Numbered from the stretch's first letter, positions 16,352 to 25,264 are shown. The stretch: DNA of 46,073 nucleotides from Clostridia bacterium (GCA_017626145.1 JAGAJK010000077.1:79004-125076); one strand, 5' to 3'. The notes: a model not told the origin generated them from the letters alone. Program-made: numbers and translations.

Positions 16352-17206
16352 CAATCAGTTGTTTTTTGAATTGCATAGGAGTTATCTTCATATGCTTTTT
16401 GTAAAGCCTGAAAAAGTTTGAGTAATTTTTAAAACCTGCTTTGCGGCTTGTTTCTTCAACAGAAACGTTTTCCTTAAGAAGCATATTAAAATAACATATT
16501 CTTTTATATATTACGTAGTTCCAAAGTGACATTCCGCTGCAATCTTTAAATAAATGTGACAGATATGATTTATCAATATTAAATTCCGTTGCTATATCAG
16601 AAATTTCTATATCTTTGGTATAATTTTGATTTATATATGTAATCACCTTTTTAATTAATGAGTTGTTGTAGGAATAATCATCTTCATCAATTTTCACTTT
16701 GTCAAAAACTTTTGATACGCATACCAGTAATTCTGTTGTTTTGCAAATTGCAAGTATACTGCTTGTTTCATTTCTTTCTTTAACCGTATTTAAAAGTTCT
16801 CTGAATTTTATATCAAGTCCGAAAGCTTTTACTGTTTTTGCAGGAATGTAATTTATATTACCGTCTTTGTATTTGTAAAAGGGTAGAAATATACTTTTAC
16901 TGTTTATGGGAAAATTTTTTAAAATACTTTCGTTTACGTGCAAAACTATTCGTTCGTGATATACATTTTCGTCTATAATACAGCACCCTGCCTGGGAGGG
17001 AAACAGCATAATTATATCACCCTCACCGATTTTGAAATTATTACTTTCAATATTGGCTACTGCGCTTCTCTGATAAAATAATAAAACAAAAACTCCGAGG
17101 GGTGGTGAAGGTATCTTATTGTTGAATCCTCTGCCGATATTCCTTTTGTGTGGTGTAGTGAATATCCCCAAATGGTATCGTAACGGTTCTTTATGTAGCT
17201 ACTCAT
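16326..17206 (-). pseudogene. AraC family regulator, frameshifted in the cupin domain
   Basis: The C-terminal 245 residues or so form an intact AraC regulator with two HTH motifs (ISDIATEFNIDKSYLSHLFK and ETSRKAGFKNYSNFFRLYKK). The proper start is ATG 17206, seven bases after GGAGGTG, reading MSSYIKNRYDTIWGYSLHHT and on to HHPSEFLFYYFIRE. That frame then stops. Near 17064-17070, one missing base (AGA-G-AAGC for AGA-GGA-AGC) would give YFIRGSAVANIES, a canonical AraC cupin segment that continues into the long frame. The TTG-started form at 17171 would have a nonsense N-terminus. Either a real single-base deletion or a sequence error. It diverges from the M20 amidohydrolase. Confidence 0.78.
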
Positions 17207-17239
17207 TATATTTCACCTCCGAAATAGCTTTATAGCAGT

Positions 17240-17296
17240 ATTGTACATAAAATACACTAAATTGTCAATTGTATATTTAATTATGTGTGATATAAT
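17240..17296. promoter_or_regulatory. back-to-back promoters, AraC gene and M20 gene
   Basis: Minus strand: TTGACA (17268-17263), 17 bases, TACAAT (17245-17240). Plus strand: TTGTAT (17269-17274), 16 bases, TATAAT (17291-17296). The two -35 boxes abut, so occupancy of one likely limits the other. Confidence 0.6.
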
Positions 17297-17318
17297 GTAG
17301 TTAAAGGAGAGTGTATAA

Positions 17319-18509
17319 ATGTTTAATATTGATAACGATTATATAGTAAAAATCCGCCGTGAAATACATATGTACCCTGAAACGGATTTCGATTTACCTA
17401 AAACTGTTGCTCTTGTAAAAAGAGAGCTTGATTCATTCGGAATAGAGCATACCGAAAAATACGGAAAAGGCAGCGTGGTTGGTTATATTAACCCTAAAAA
17501 AGAAGGGTTTACCATCGGATTAAGAGCTGATATGGATGCTCTTAACATAGTTGAAAAAAATAATGTTGAATATCGCTCGAAGATTGACGGGAAGATGCAC
17601 GCCTGCGGTCACGATGCCCATACTGCCGTGTTACTTGCAACAGCTAAAGCATTAAAGGAAATGGAAAACGAACTTAAATGCCGTGTTAAATTATTATTCC
17701 AGCCAAGTGAAGAGGGAATGAAAAGCGGTGCCGTAATGATGATTGAAAACGGTGTTTTGGATGATGTGGATATAATTTTAGGTCTCCACGTTACAAATGG
17801 GCTTGAATCGGGCATTTTAGGAATCTGTGTGGGAGAAGCTTTGGCTTCGAGCAGACATTTTACAATTGAAATTAAAGGAAAAAGTGCACATGCCGCATCA
17901 GCATATACAGGAATTGATGCTCTTGCAGTTGCGGTTCGTATGTATCAGGCAATTCAGCTTGTGTTAACACGTGAGATTTCACCCTTTGAGAGATATTTAT
18001 GCTCAATTGGAAAATTAGAAGCGGGAACAGCACAGAATATAGTTGCCGATCACGCAGTAATGAAAGGGACAATCCGGGCATTTAACGTGGCTGTAAGTAC
18101 CCATATATTCGAAAGAATTCAGAAAATCGCAAAAGCTCTGTCCGAAGAAACAGGTGCTGAAATATCAGTGGAGGGACCGCTAAAATCGGTATGTGTATAT
18201 AACAACCCTTATTTATCACAATTACTCAAAGAATCTATGATAAAACTAATAGGTAAGGAGAATTACCGTGATACCAAGCCCGGTATGGGTTCGGAAGATT
18301 TTTCACGCCTTTCCGATAAAGTCCCTGGAGTGTTTTTCAGACTTGGCACCAAAAATGAAGCAAAAGGCTGCAGCAGTGCCGCTCACCACGATGATTTTTC
18401 CATAGATGAAGAATATTTGCATCGTGGAGCAGAAACTTTCGTTCAGTTTATTATCGACAATCAGAATGGTGTTGATATACAAAAAGCAAAAGCATCGGAT
18501 GACAGATAA
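17319..18509 (+). CDS. M20 family metallo-amidohydrolase
   Basis: This 396-residue cytoplasmic di-metal hydrolase is of the N-acyl-amino-acid amidohydrolase, hippurate or IAA-amino-acid hydrolase group (M20D). Metal and active-site motifs are RADMDAL, MHACGHDAHTAVLL with the conserved Cys and His ligands, QPSEEGMKSGA, and GLHVTNG. A dimerisation domain occupies about residues 180-290 (GKSAHAASAYTGIDALAV), and MGSEDFS lies near the end. AAAGGAG stands ten bases before ATG 17319. The substrate is unknown; N-acetyl amino acids or conjugates are usual. A strong terminator follows. Confidence 0.93.
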   Translation: MFNIDNDYIVKIRREIHMYPETDFDLPKTVALVKRELDSFGIEHTEKYGKGSVVGYINPKKEGFTIGLRADMDALNIVEKNNVEYRSKIDGKMHACGHDAHTAVLLATAKALKEMENELKCRVKLLFQPSEEGMKSGAVMMIENGVLDDVDIILGLHVTNGLESGILGICVGEALASSRHFTIEIKGKSAHAASAYTGIDALAVAVRMYQAIQLVLTREISPFERYLCSIGKLEAGTAQNIVADHAVMKGTIRAFNVAVSTHIFERIQKIAKALSEETGAEISVEGPLKSVCVYNNPYLSQLLKESMIKLIGKENYRDTKPGMGSEDFSRLSDKVPGVFFRLGTKNEAKGCSSAAHHDDFSIDEEYLHRGAETFVQFIIDNQNGVDIQKAKASDDR

Positions 18510-18522
18510 ATTTCAAACAAAT

Positions 18523-18563
18523 AAAGTTTTACCCCGAAAGTTTAGCTTTCGGGGTAAAACTTT
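18523..18563. terminator. strong bidirectional terminator (18-bp perfect stem)
   Basis: The stem 18523-18540 pairs perfectly with 18546-18563 around TTTAG (core ACCCCGAAAG/CTTTCGGGGT). It separates the convergent M20 and AraC genes, and the AraC stop codon is inside it. Confidence 0.92.
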
Positions 18564-19342
18564 AGGCTTTTGTAATTCTTTAGTGACATGCCCGTGTGAT
18601 ATTTAAAATACTTACGAAGAAGTTCCGGAGATTCAAAGCCTGTTTTAACAGCAATTTCTTTGGTTTTGTATTTGGTATACCTGATTAATTGTTTAATTTT
18701 TGAAATTCTTGCTTCACTTATAAGTTCACTAAGACACTTATTGCTGTGTTTTTTAACAATTCTGTTTAAATGTGCAGGAGTATAATTAAGAGCATTTGCT
18801 ACATCTTGAGCTGTTATATAACTGTGTGCATTTTTCTCTATCCATTCCCTGCAAATTCTGAAAATGTCCAGCTCAGCTTTATGTACATCACATAAAGAGT
18901 TAAGAATATTTAGTAAATTAATAAGCATACCTTCTTTAACACCCGGAAGTGAATTTTTAAAAAATTTAGCTGTATATATTTTTTCCATATAATTTTTAGC
19001 TTCAATCGGTGATTCAAGAACTTTCAAAGGTTCGTTGAAAAGAGGAATATTATCCGAATATTCAAAGGAAATTTCCGTAACTGAAGCTTTGCTTATACAC
19101 TTTAAAGAATAGCTTGAAAATTTGGATATATAAATAATATATCCTTCAGGTATTTCTTCATTATTTATGCTCAGAATACCGGAATTTATTAGTATTAATA
19201 TATGGTTTTCGCAAAAGGCGGAATTATGTGTATAATCACTTTCAAGTTCATAGGTTTTGCAATTCTTTACGTTTACGGAAATTTGTTTTACTCTTCTTTC
19301 TCCATTTTCGTATTTTGTGTTTTCGTTAAAGGTATAAATCAT
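18542..19342 (-). CDS. AraC family transcriptional regulator
   Basis: This protein has about 266 residues from ATG 19342 (MIYTFNENTKYENGERR), chosen because AGAGGA sits just upstream; the frame extends to 19384 without a ribosome site. The N-terminal half is a sensing domain (EIPEGYIIYISKFSSYSLKC). The C-terminal half has HTH motifs TAQDVANALNYTPAHLNRIV and KEIAVKTGFESPELLRKYFK. It diverges from the GH32 gene at 19446 and probably controls fructan use. Its last codons and stop form part of the terminator stem. Confidence 0.9.
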   Translation of the reverse strand: MIYTFNENTKYENGERRVKQISVNVKNCKTYELESDYTHNSAFCENHILILINSGILSINNEEIPEGYIIYISKFSSYSLKCISKASVTEISFEYSDNIPLFNEPLKVLESPIEAKNYMEKIYTAKFFKNSLPGVKEGMLINLLNILNSLCDVHKAELDIFRICREWIEKNAHSYITAQDVANALNYTPAHLNRIVKKHSNKCLSELISEARISKIKQLIRYTKYKTKEIAVKTGFESPELLRKYFKYHTGMSLKNYKSLKFYPES

Positions 19343-19445
19343 ATTTTTTCCTCTTTTTTGATTTCTTTTCCCTTGTGTATTCAACTACTTCATTGTATAA
19401 TTATATTGTAAAATAAAGAAATTTTCAATAGATTGGAGAAAAATA

Positions 19446-21002
19446 ATGAAAATTACTATTGAAAGCAATTATTTAATTTTTCCTGTTGGAACTGTATCTG
19501 CCCCTAAAGAACTGATTTTTTCAGACGGAACAGATGTAGTTTATAACATTGTTGTAAAGCTTGATAATTATGCTCCTGATTTTTATGCATATATTGATGT
19601 TAAAAGGTTTAAAGGACAAACCCTTGAGTTATCTGTCGAGCCTGAAATGGAACTTATTTTTAGAGAATGTGATACAATTGATGTTGAAAATCTTTACCAT
19701 GAACCAACCCGTCCGCAAATTCACTTTACTGCGAAAAACGGATGGCTTAACGACCCCAACGGTCTTATATATATCGACGGAACATATCATATGTTCTTTC
19801 AGCATAATCCAGGGGATGTACACTGGAGAAAATCAAAGCATTGGGGACACGCAATAAGTAAGGATTTAATACATTGGGAGGAAACCGACATTGCTCTTTT
19901 TCCTGACAAAAGGGGAGCAATGTTTTCAGGAAGTGCTATTTTAGACCATAATAATGTTCTTGGCAAGAATGAAGGAGAAAATAAGGCTGCTGTGCTATTT
20001 TATACAACAACTTCGCCTTACTGCCAGAATATGTCTTATTCAACCGATAATTTCAAAACCATAAACCATTACGAGGGAAACCCGATAATTCCGTTTATTG
20101 ATGACCGTAACCGTGACCCGAAGGTGGTTTTCTGTGACGAACTTAATTGCTATGTAATGATACTTTATATTACTGATAATTTATATTATCTATTCACATC
20201 GGATAACTTAACGGACTGGACACATATTCAATCAATAAATATGAATGCTGAAAGAGAATGCCCGGATATTTTCCATATAAATGATAACGAGGGAAACAGA
20301 AAATGGGTTATTATGGGAGCACGTGACAAATATCTTGTGGGAAAGTTTGAAGGCGGTAAATTTATTCCCGAGCAGGATATCATGTCACTTCACTACGGTG
20401 CCTGTGCCTATGCAGGTCAAAGCTTTAGTAATCTTCCAAATAACAGAGTTGTTAGAATGGTATGGAACAGATGGTATGTAAAGCCTAACAGCTTCAGCGG
20501 TCAGATGGGGATACCTATGGAGCTTTCTCTTATTAAGCTTAATGACATATATTATCTTCAGGCAAATCCTGTTGAAGAAATCAAAACTCTTTACAATGGC
20601 ATAAGGAAATTTGAAAATATTACAGTATTACCTGAAAATGAATTTAAAACTAACCTTACGGATTCACCGTATATGTTTAAAATCAAAGGCGATCACAGAA
20701 ATTCGGGAAATCTGAACATTTGTGCTTTCGGAAGAAATATAGAAGTTGATTTTACTAAAAATGAATTAAAGCTTGCCGATTGCATAGCACCCATTTCAAT
20801 AACAAAAAAGAATTTTGAAATTACCGTAATAATGGACAGATGCGGTATGGAGATATTTACCGATGGTGGTAAAGCATATATGTCATGTCTTATAGATTAT
20901 GCGGCAATGGACAGAAATCTTCCGTACTTTACTTTAAAATCAGATGAAACACTTGAAATTAACGAACTTGAAATGATTACGTTAAATTCGATATGGAGTT
21001 GA
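19446..21002 (+). CDS. GH32 fructan/sucrose hydrolase
   Basis: This is a 518-residue glycoside hydrolase. About 90 residues of beta-rich N-terminal extension precede the five-bladed catalytic domain. The three GH32 carboxylate motifs are present: WLNDPNG (nucleophile Asp), NRDPKV (transition-state Asp) and RECPDIF (acid/base Glu), along with FQHNPGDVHW and WGHAISKDLIHW. There is no signal peptide, so it acts in the cytoplasm on imported sucrose, sucrose-6-P or fructo-oligosaccharides, and sequence alone does not choose among them. A fructokinase gene, now broken, starts four bases downstream in the same operon. Confidence 0.94.
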   Translation: MKITIESNYLIFPVGTVSAPKELIFSDGTDVVYNIVVKLDNYAPDFYAYIDVKRFKGQTLELSVEPEMELIFRECDTIDVENLYHEPTRPQIHFTAKNGWLNDPNGLIYIDGTYHMFFQHNPGDVHWRKSKHWGHAISKDLIHWEETDIALFPDKRGAMFSGSAILDHNNVLGKNEGENKAAVLFYTTTSPYCQNMSYSTDNFKTINHYEGNPIIPFIDDRNRDPKVVFCDELNCYVMILYITDNLYYLFTSDNLTDWTHIQSINMNAERECPDIFHINDNEGNRKWVIMGARDKYLVGKFEGGKFIPEQDIMSLHYGACAYAGQSFSNLPNNRVVRMVWNRWYVKPNSFSGQMGIPMELSLIKLNDIYYLQANPVEEIKTLYNGIRKFENITVLPENEFKTNLTDSPYMFKIKGDHRNSGNLNICAFGRNIEVDFTKNELKLADCIAPISITKKNFEITVIMDRCGMEIFTDGGKAYMSCLIDYAAMDRNLPYFTLKSDETLEINELEMITLNSIWS

Positions 21003-21006
21003 TAAA

Positions 21007-21640
21007 ATGAATGTTTTGGCTTTTGGTGAAATTTTATGGGATGTATAGCCGTCGCAAAATTATCCGAACCCGCCTTAAACCGCTTAAATTTGTTTTTTTC
21101 TTTGTTGTCGGGTTCAAAATACGGAAGTATTCCCTCACCCTTCCGCCTCGAAAAATTCCAAATTTAAACGGTTTAAGGTTCACAGAATTTTTTTCTAACT
21201 GCTTTTTGTCAATATGAGGCAAAAATGCAGCTAATACTGTCGTATTTGCGAGGCTTTTGCCGAAATAGTGGCGGAAAACAGGACGAAAAAAACGAGTTCG
21301 GATAATCTTGCGACGGCTACCCGGATAATAAATTTTTAGGCGGTGCACCATTGAATTATCTCAGTTATACACCAATCTTAAATGTATAATAATAACCCTC
21401 GGCGAAGACGGGGCATATGCATTTGATTGTAAAATGGGTAAAGAGTATTCCTGCTCTGCTCAAAAGGTTGAAGTTAAATCAACTGTTGGTGCCGGCGACA
21501 GCTTTTCGGCAGCATTTCTTAGTAAATACATAAATAATTGTGATATAAACAAAAGTCTTAATCACGCTTCTAAAGTTGCTGCTTTTGTTGTTTCGGAATA
21601 TGATGCAGTTCCCGATTACCAACTCGAAGAGTTTAAATAA
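21007..21640 (+). pseudogene. PfkB family fructokinase pseudogene, MITE-split and internally deleted
   Basis: The N-terminus MNVLAFGEILWDV (21007-21045) is interrupted by a 270-bp insertion. It resumes as YPDNKFLGGAPLNYLS at about 21319, which is a perfect continuation of a PfkB fructokinase. About 190 residues are then missing: the frame shifts near 21366-21390 into NLKCIIITLGEDGAYAF, with KSTVGAGDSFSAAFLSKY (the catalytic GAGD anion hole) and a normal C-terminus ending DYQLEEFK at 21640. No functional kinase can be made. Its position just after the GH32 gene shows it once phosphorylated the released fructose. Confidence 0.9.
21048..21317. mobile_element. 270-bp MITE, Tc1/mariner-IS630-like, TA target duplication
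   Basis: The ends are near-perfect inverted repeats: GCCGTCGCAAAATTATCCGA at the left and the complement of GATAATCTTGCGACGGC at the right, about 22 bp with one mismatch. It is flanked by TA on both sides (21046-21047 and 21318-21319). Removing the element and one TA restores WDVYPDN in the kinase. An inner inverted repeat (CCTTAAACCGCTTAAATTTG against its near complement around 21160-21178) gives a folded structure. It has no convincing coding sequence, so it must be mobilised in trans. The TA duplication points to an IS630/Tc1-mariner transposase. Confidence 0.9.
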
Positions 21641-21657
21641 ATAAGTTTTAAATTTTC

Positions 21658-21686
21658 TTGCTTTACTTAACGATTACTGATATAAT
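21658..21686 (+). promoter_or_regulatory. promoter of P-loop kinase gene
   Basis: TTGCTT (21658-21663), a 17-base spacer and TATAAT (21681-21686), followed by TTGGAGA before ATG 21717. Confidence 0.5.
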
Positions 21687-21716
21687 TGCTTTAGCGAATA
21701 ATATTGGAGAATACAT

Positions 21717-22250
21717 ATGAAACGTATACTTATAATCGGTAATGCAGGGAGCGGAAAAACAACTTTTGCAAAAAAGCTTTCTGAAAAAACAGGTATTAAT
21801 CTTGTTCATCTTGATAAAATGTTCTGGACGGGAAACTGGGAATGTGTTGAACGAAATAAGTTCGATGAAGCTTTGCAAAACGAACTTGAAAAACCTGAAT
21901 GGATAATTGACGGCAACTTTAACAGAACGCTTACCCACAGATTAAAGTATTGTGATACCGTGTTTTATTTCGATATTCCCACCATTATCTGCCTTTGGGG
22001 AGTAACGAAAAGAGTTATAAAAAGCTACGGAAAAACAAGAGATGATATGGGTGGTAACTGCCCCGAATACTTTGATAAACAAAAGATTGAACTGTATCGC
22101 AGTGTTATGTCATTTAAAAAACAACACAGTAAAAAATATCGTGAAATTCTATCACAGTCAGATAATGTTGATGTCGTTATCTTCAAATCAAGACGAAAAG
22201 CAAAAAAGTTTTTGAGAAAATTGAACAAATCTGAAAATACGTGCTTATAG
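21717..22250 (+). CDS. P-loop NTPase, adenylate-kinase-like (FlaR/topology-modulation group)
   Basis: This 177-residue protein begins MKRILIIGNAGSGKTTFAKK with a Walker A motif GNAGSGKTT at residues 8-16. It continues with VHLDKMFWTGNW, WIIDGNF and VFYFDIP, the pattern of small AAA_17 kinases often named DNA topology modulation protein FlaR. It is cytoplasmic. The real substrate is unknown; a nucleotide or small-molecule kinase role is likely from the fold. It stands alone with its own promoter. A 98-bp gap with a TATAAT box separates it from the next gene. Confidence 0.85.
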   Translation: MKRILIIGNAGSGKTTFAKKLSEKTGINLVHLDKMFWTGNWECVERNKFDEALQNELEKPEWIIDGNFNRTLTHRLKYCDTVFYFDIPTIICLWGVTKRVIKSYGKTRDDMGGNCPEYFDKQKIELYRSVMSFKKQHSKKYREILSQSDNVDVVIFKSRRKAKKFLRKLNKSENTCL

Positions 22251-22348
22251 AGATATAAGTGCGTATTTACTTTATAGTGCAAAAAATGTTATGACTAATT
22301 TATTGTTTTGTGTTATAATTAAACAGATAAAATAAAAGGGGTGAAAAA

Positions 22349-23179
22349 GTGTATAACGGAATTGCTAAGATAGAAGAGGTAATTGATTATATAGAGTTAA
22401 ATCTTACCAATGAGCTTGACTATAACATGCTTGCGGCGAAAATGAATTTATCTGTGTATGAATTCCGACGCATATTTTCATTTGTGGTAGGATGCCCTTT
22501 ATCCGAGTACATAAGGAAACGAAAGCTTTCTCTTGCAGCAACCGAGCTTATGACATGTGATAAAGTTGATATATCACAAATAAGCGAAAAGTACGGTTAT
22601 TCAAATCAGTCGTCATTTACAAGAGCTTTTTGTGAACAACACGGCATATCACCAAGTGAATGTAATCACAGTAAATCGGAAATTAATCTTTTCACACGTC
22701 CTAAATTTTCTGTTGCTATTTCGGGCAGGGAAAATGTACCATTTAAGATTATAAAAGAAGATATATTTTTTATTAAGGGCTTTTCTGGGATTTCTTTAAA
22801 AACAGACACCTGTTGCTGTGAAAATGTGTGGAATTCATTTTATGAAAGCGGTGCAGATAAAAATATTTCCTCGGAAAAGTTGTACGTTGCATATTTTAAT
22901 CACGATAGTGACGTGCTTTGCTGTATAGGCGAAAAAAGTGACGAAGGATGCCAAATTTCCCGGTCATTCTGGGCGTGCTTTAAAATGGACACGGTTGACG
23001 ACGATGTTGTTAATGAAACATATAATAAAATTTTACTTGAACTGCTTCCGTCAGCAAATCTAAAGAAAAACAATGAAGTACCCACAGTTGAAGTGTATCC
23101 TTTCGATATGTCGGAAGATGGTTTTGAGTGGGAAATAAGAATACCAATAGAACAGGGGAATGATTTATGTCAAGAATAG
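22349..23179 (+). CDS. AraC family regulator with GyrI-like effector domain
   Basis: This 276-residue protein has reversed order: the AraC HTH pair is N-terminal (residues 1-105, with LAAKMNLSVYEFRRIFSF and ISEKYGYSNQSSFTRAFCEQ), followed by a C-terminal GyrI/SOUL-type small-molecule-binding domain (about 115-275). Members of the group (Rob, SoxS-like with GyrI) answer to drugs or stress compounds. The start has AAGGGGTG upstream. It overlaps the SDR gene at 23167 by 13 bases and heads an operon with that gene and a FAD oxidoreductase, so it likely controls a detoxification or substrate-specific redox step. Confidence 0.88.
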   Translation: MYNGIAKIEEVIDYIELNLTNELDYNMLAAKMNLSVYEFRRIFSFVVGCPLSEYIRKRKLSLAATELMTCDKVDISQISEKYGYSNQSSFTRAFCEQHGISPSECNHSKSEINLFTRPKFSVAISGRENVPFKIIKEDIFFIKGFSGISLKTDTCCCENVWNSFYESGADKNISSEKLYVAYFNHDSDVLCCIGEKSDEGCQISRSFWACFKMDTVDDDVVNETYNKILLELLPSANLKKNNEVPTVEVYPFDMSEDGFEWEIRIPIEQGNDLCQE

Positions 23180-23871
23180 TTTTAATTACAGGAGCATCAA
23201 GCGGTTACGGTAAAGCAACAGCGAAGGCATTTAAAGATAATGGTGACGTTGTTGTAATGACTGCGAGGAATATTGAAAAATTAGAAAAAGCAAGAAAGGA
23301 AGTTGGTGGCGACTTTGCTTTTTCGATGGATGTTACAAATTCAAAGGACTGGGATAATGCTGTAAACATAATAAAAGAAAAGTATGGCAGAATTGATATC
23401 CTTGTAAATAATGCAGGCGGCGGTGTAACAATTAAAGAAGTAAGTGAGTTCAGTAGCGATGAAATAGACGAAACGATAAAACTAAATCTTAATTCGGTCA
23501 TTTACGGTTGTCGTGCTTTCTCGGATATGATGAAACAGCAAAAAGAGGGAACAATGATCAATATTTCTTCTGTTTGTGCCCGTCAGTGCTGGCCGACATG
23601 GAGCGTTTATGCTGCGGCAAAGGCAGGAGTTCTTAATTTTTCAAAAGGAATGTATCTTGAAATGCAGCCCCATAACGTGAGAGTTACTTGTGTAGTACCG
23701 TCATCCGCAAGCACCGGTTTTCAGAGTGCCTGCGGAATAGGCGAAACCACAGACAAGCTTTTAGCGGAGGACATAGCAGAAACTGTATTGTATGTAGCAA
23801 ATCTTCCCCAAAGAGCTGTTGTTGAAGATGTTACCGTGTGGGGAATAGATAAGCAAGTTAATCCGTTGTAA
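23167..23871 (+). CDS. short-chain dehydrogenase/reductase (SDR)
   Basis: This 234-residue classical SDR has the cofactor motif TGASSGYG at residues 8-15, NNAG, the catalytic serine in NISSVCAR, and YAAAK. VMTARN after strand 2, with Arg, suggests NADP use by analogy. It is slightly short at the C-terminus. The start ATG 23167 overlaps the AraC-GyrI gene, with AGGGGAA before it. The FAD oxidoreductase gene begins two bases after its stop, so all three genes are likely co-transcribed. The substrate is unknown. Confidence 0.92.
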   Translation: MSRIVLITGASSGYGKATAKAFKDNGDVVVMTARNIEKLEKARKEVGGDFAFSMDVTNSKDWDNAVNIIKEKYGRIDILVNNAGGGVTIKEVSEFSSDEIDETIKLNLNSVIYGCRAFSDMMKQQKEGTMINISSVCARQCWPTWSVYAAAKAGVLNFSKGMYLEMQPHNVRVTCVVPSSASTGFQSACGIGETTDKLLAEDIAETVLYVANLPQRAVVEDVTVWGIDKQVNPL

Positions 23872-23873
23872 AG

Positions 23874-25235
23874 ATGAAAAATATGAAAATAAAAACTGAA
23901 GCTTGTATATTGGGAGCAGGTGCGGGCGGTATCGGTTGCGTGTACAGACTTATAAAAAACGGAATAAAAACCGTTGTGGTTGATAAAAATCCTGATTTTG
24001 GCGGAACAGCAGTTTTTTGCGGTGTTGACGGTTGGGAACCGGGAGTAAGTCTTGACGGTATTCATTTGCTGTTAAAAGACGAGCTTATGAAAATGAACAA
24101 TGCCTGCCACGTAGTTGAAGGTGTACCTAATGCAAATCTTTTTGATCCCACAACAGGCAATAACTGGGAAAAACATTCCTTTAAAGAGCGTCCATGGGGA
24201 CTTTCTATACCTACCGGTCGTAGTTATGAAGATACGTTAAAGCGTTGTCTTGCTTTAAGAGGTAACGACGGACCTATGATAAGATTTCAGTTTGAACCTG
24301 AATGCATGAAAAACGCTGTAAATAATATTCTTGAACCTTATAAGAATAATCTGACAACATTGTTTAATTCGGAATATAAATATTGCAAAACAAAAGATGG
24401 TAAAATCGAAAGCATTATTGTGTCAGGCGAAAATGAAGATATAGAAATAGTTGCCGATTATTTTGTGGATGCATCCGGTGACATTGTCCTTGCAAGGAAC
24501 GCAGGATGTGAATACTATTTCGGTTGTGAGGGAAAAGAAGAATTTGGTGAACCGTCAGCGAATGAAAAAAATGAAAACATAAATGCTGTTACATATGTAT
24601 TCAGAATATCAAAAACGAAAGATTCGGTTCATATTGATGAAATTCCCGACGAATATAAAGATATAGATGTTTCAGACTGGATGAATAACTGTATGAGGAA
24701 AATTAATTCATGTTTTGTATTCTATCCAAATGGTGATATAAATGTAAATATGCTTCCTACAATGCAGGGGAAAGAATATTTTGAATACGGCGATAATGCA
24801 GACAAAGTCGGAAAAGCGAGAGTGTATAAATACTGGAATTATCTTCAGACCGAGAAGAATATGCAAGGCTATACATTAAAGACTATTTATAACGCAGGAA
24901 TAAGAGAAAGCTATAGGCTTAAAGGTAAATATGTATTAAAAGAGCAGGACTTGAGAAATGGCATGTTAAGTCAGCCTAAAATTGGAAAAACAATAGCTAT
25001 TGCAGACCACGCTATGGATATTCACGGAGAAAACGGATGCTGTAAGGAACTGAATTTACCCTATGAAATACCTCTCGAGTGTTCTATGACAAACGAATTC
25101 GATAATCTGTTTGTTTCTTGCAGAGGAGCATCATTTTCGCATATTGCAGCATCGTCTGTCCGTTTAACAAGAACAATGCTTTCTATGGGTGAAGGTGTAG
25201 GAGAGTATATTTCTGAGTTGATTCTAAAAATGTAG
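23874..25235 (+). CDS. FAD-dependent oxidoreductase (FAD_oxidored, xanthan-lyase-associated type)
   Basis: This 453-residue flavoprotein has an N-terminal Rossmann FAD-binding motif, CILGAGAGGIGCVYRLIKNG, followed by VVDKN with the ribose-binding Asp. VDASGDIVLARNAGCEYYFG is the second FAD segment typical of PF12831-type proteins, and FVSCRGASFSHIAASSVRL resembles their C-terminal motif. Such proteins sit in carbohydrate loci of gut and soil bacteria, with roles mostly unproven. There is no signal peptide. ATG 23883 is an alternative start. The gene closes the AraC-SDR-FAD operon, just upstream of the beta-xylosidase gene, which has its own promoter. Confidence 0.85.
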   Translation: MKNMKIKTEACILGAGAGGIGCVYRLIKNGIKTVVVDKNPDFGGTAVFCGVDGWEPGVSLDGIHLLLKDELMKMNNACHVVEGVPNANLFDPTTGNNWEKHSFKERPWGLSIPTGRSYEDTLKRCLALRGNDGPMIRFQFEPECMKNAVNNILEPYKNNLTTLFNSEYKYCKTKDGKIESIIVSGENEDIEIVADYFVDASGDIVLARNAGCEYYFGCEGKEEFGEPSANEKNENINAVTYVFRISKTKDSVHIDEIPDEYKDIDVSDWMNNCMRKINSCFVFYPNGDINVNMLPTMQGKEYFEYGDNADKVGKARVYKYWNYLQTEKNMQGYTLKTIYNAGIRESYRLKGKYVLKEQDLRNGMLSQPKIGKTIAIADHAMDIHGENGCCKELNLPYEIPLECSMTNEFDNLFVSCRGASFSHIAASSVRLTRTMLSMGEGVGEYISELILKM

Positions 25236-25264
25236 TTGCATAGTTTTGCAGAATTTGCTATAAT
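25236..25264 (+). promoter_or_regulatory. promoter of GH120 gene
   Basis: TTGCAT (25236-25241), a 17-base spacer and TATAAT (25259-25264). AAGGAGAA stands before ATG 25332. Confidence 0.6.

Noticed and set aside
21034-21351. 105-residue minus-strand ORF over the MITE
   Set aside because: It spans the insertion boundaries and runs into the fructokinase remnants, so it is a by-product of the repeat and not a transposase.
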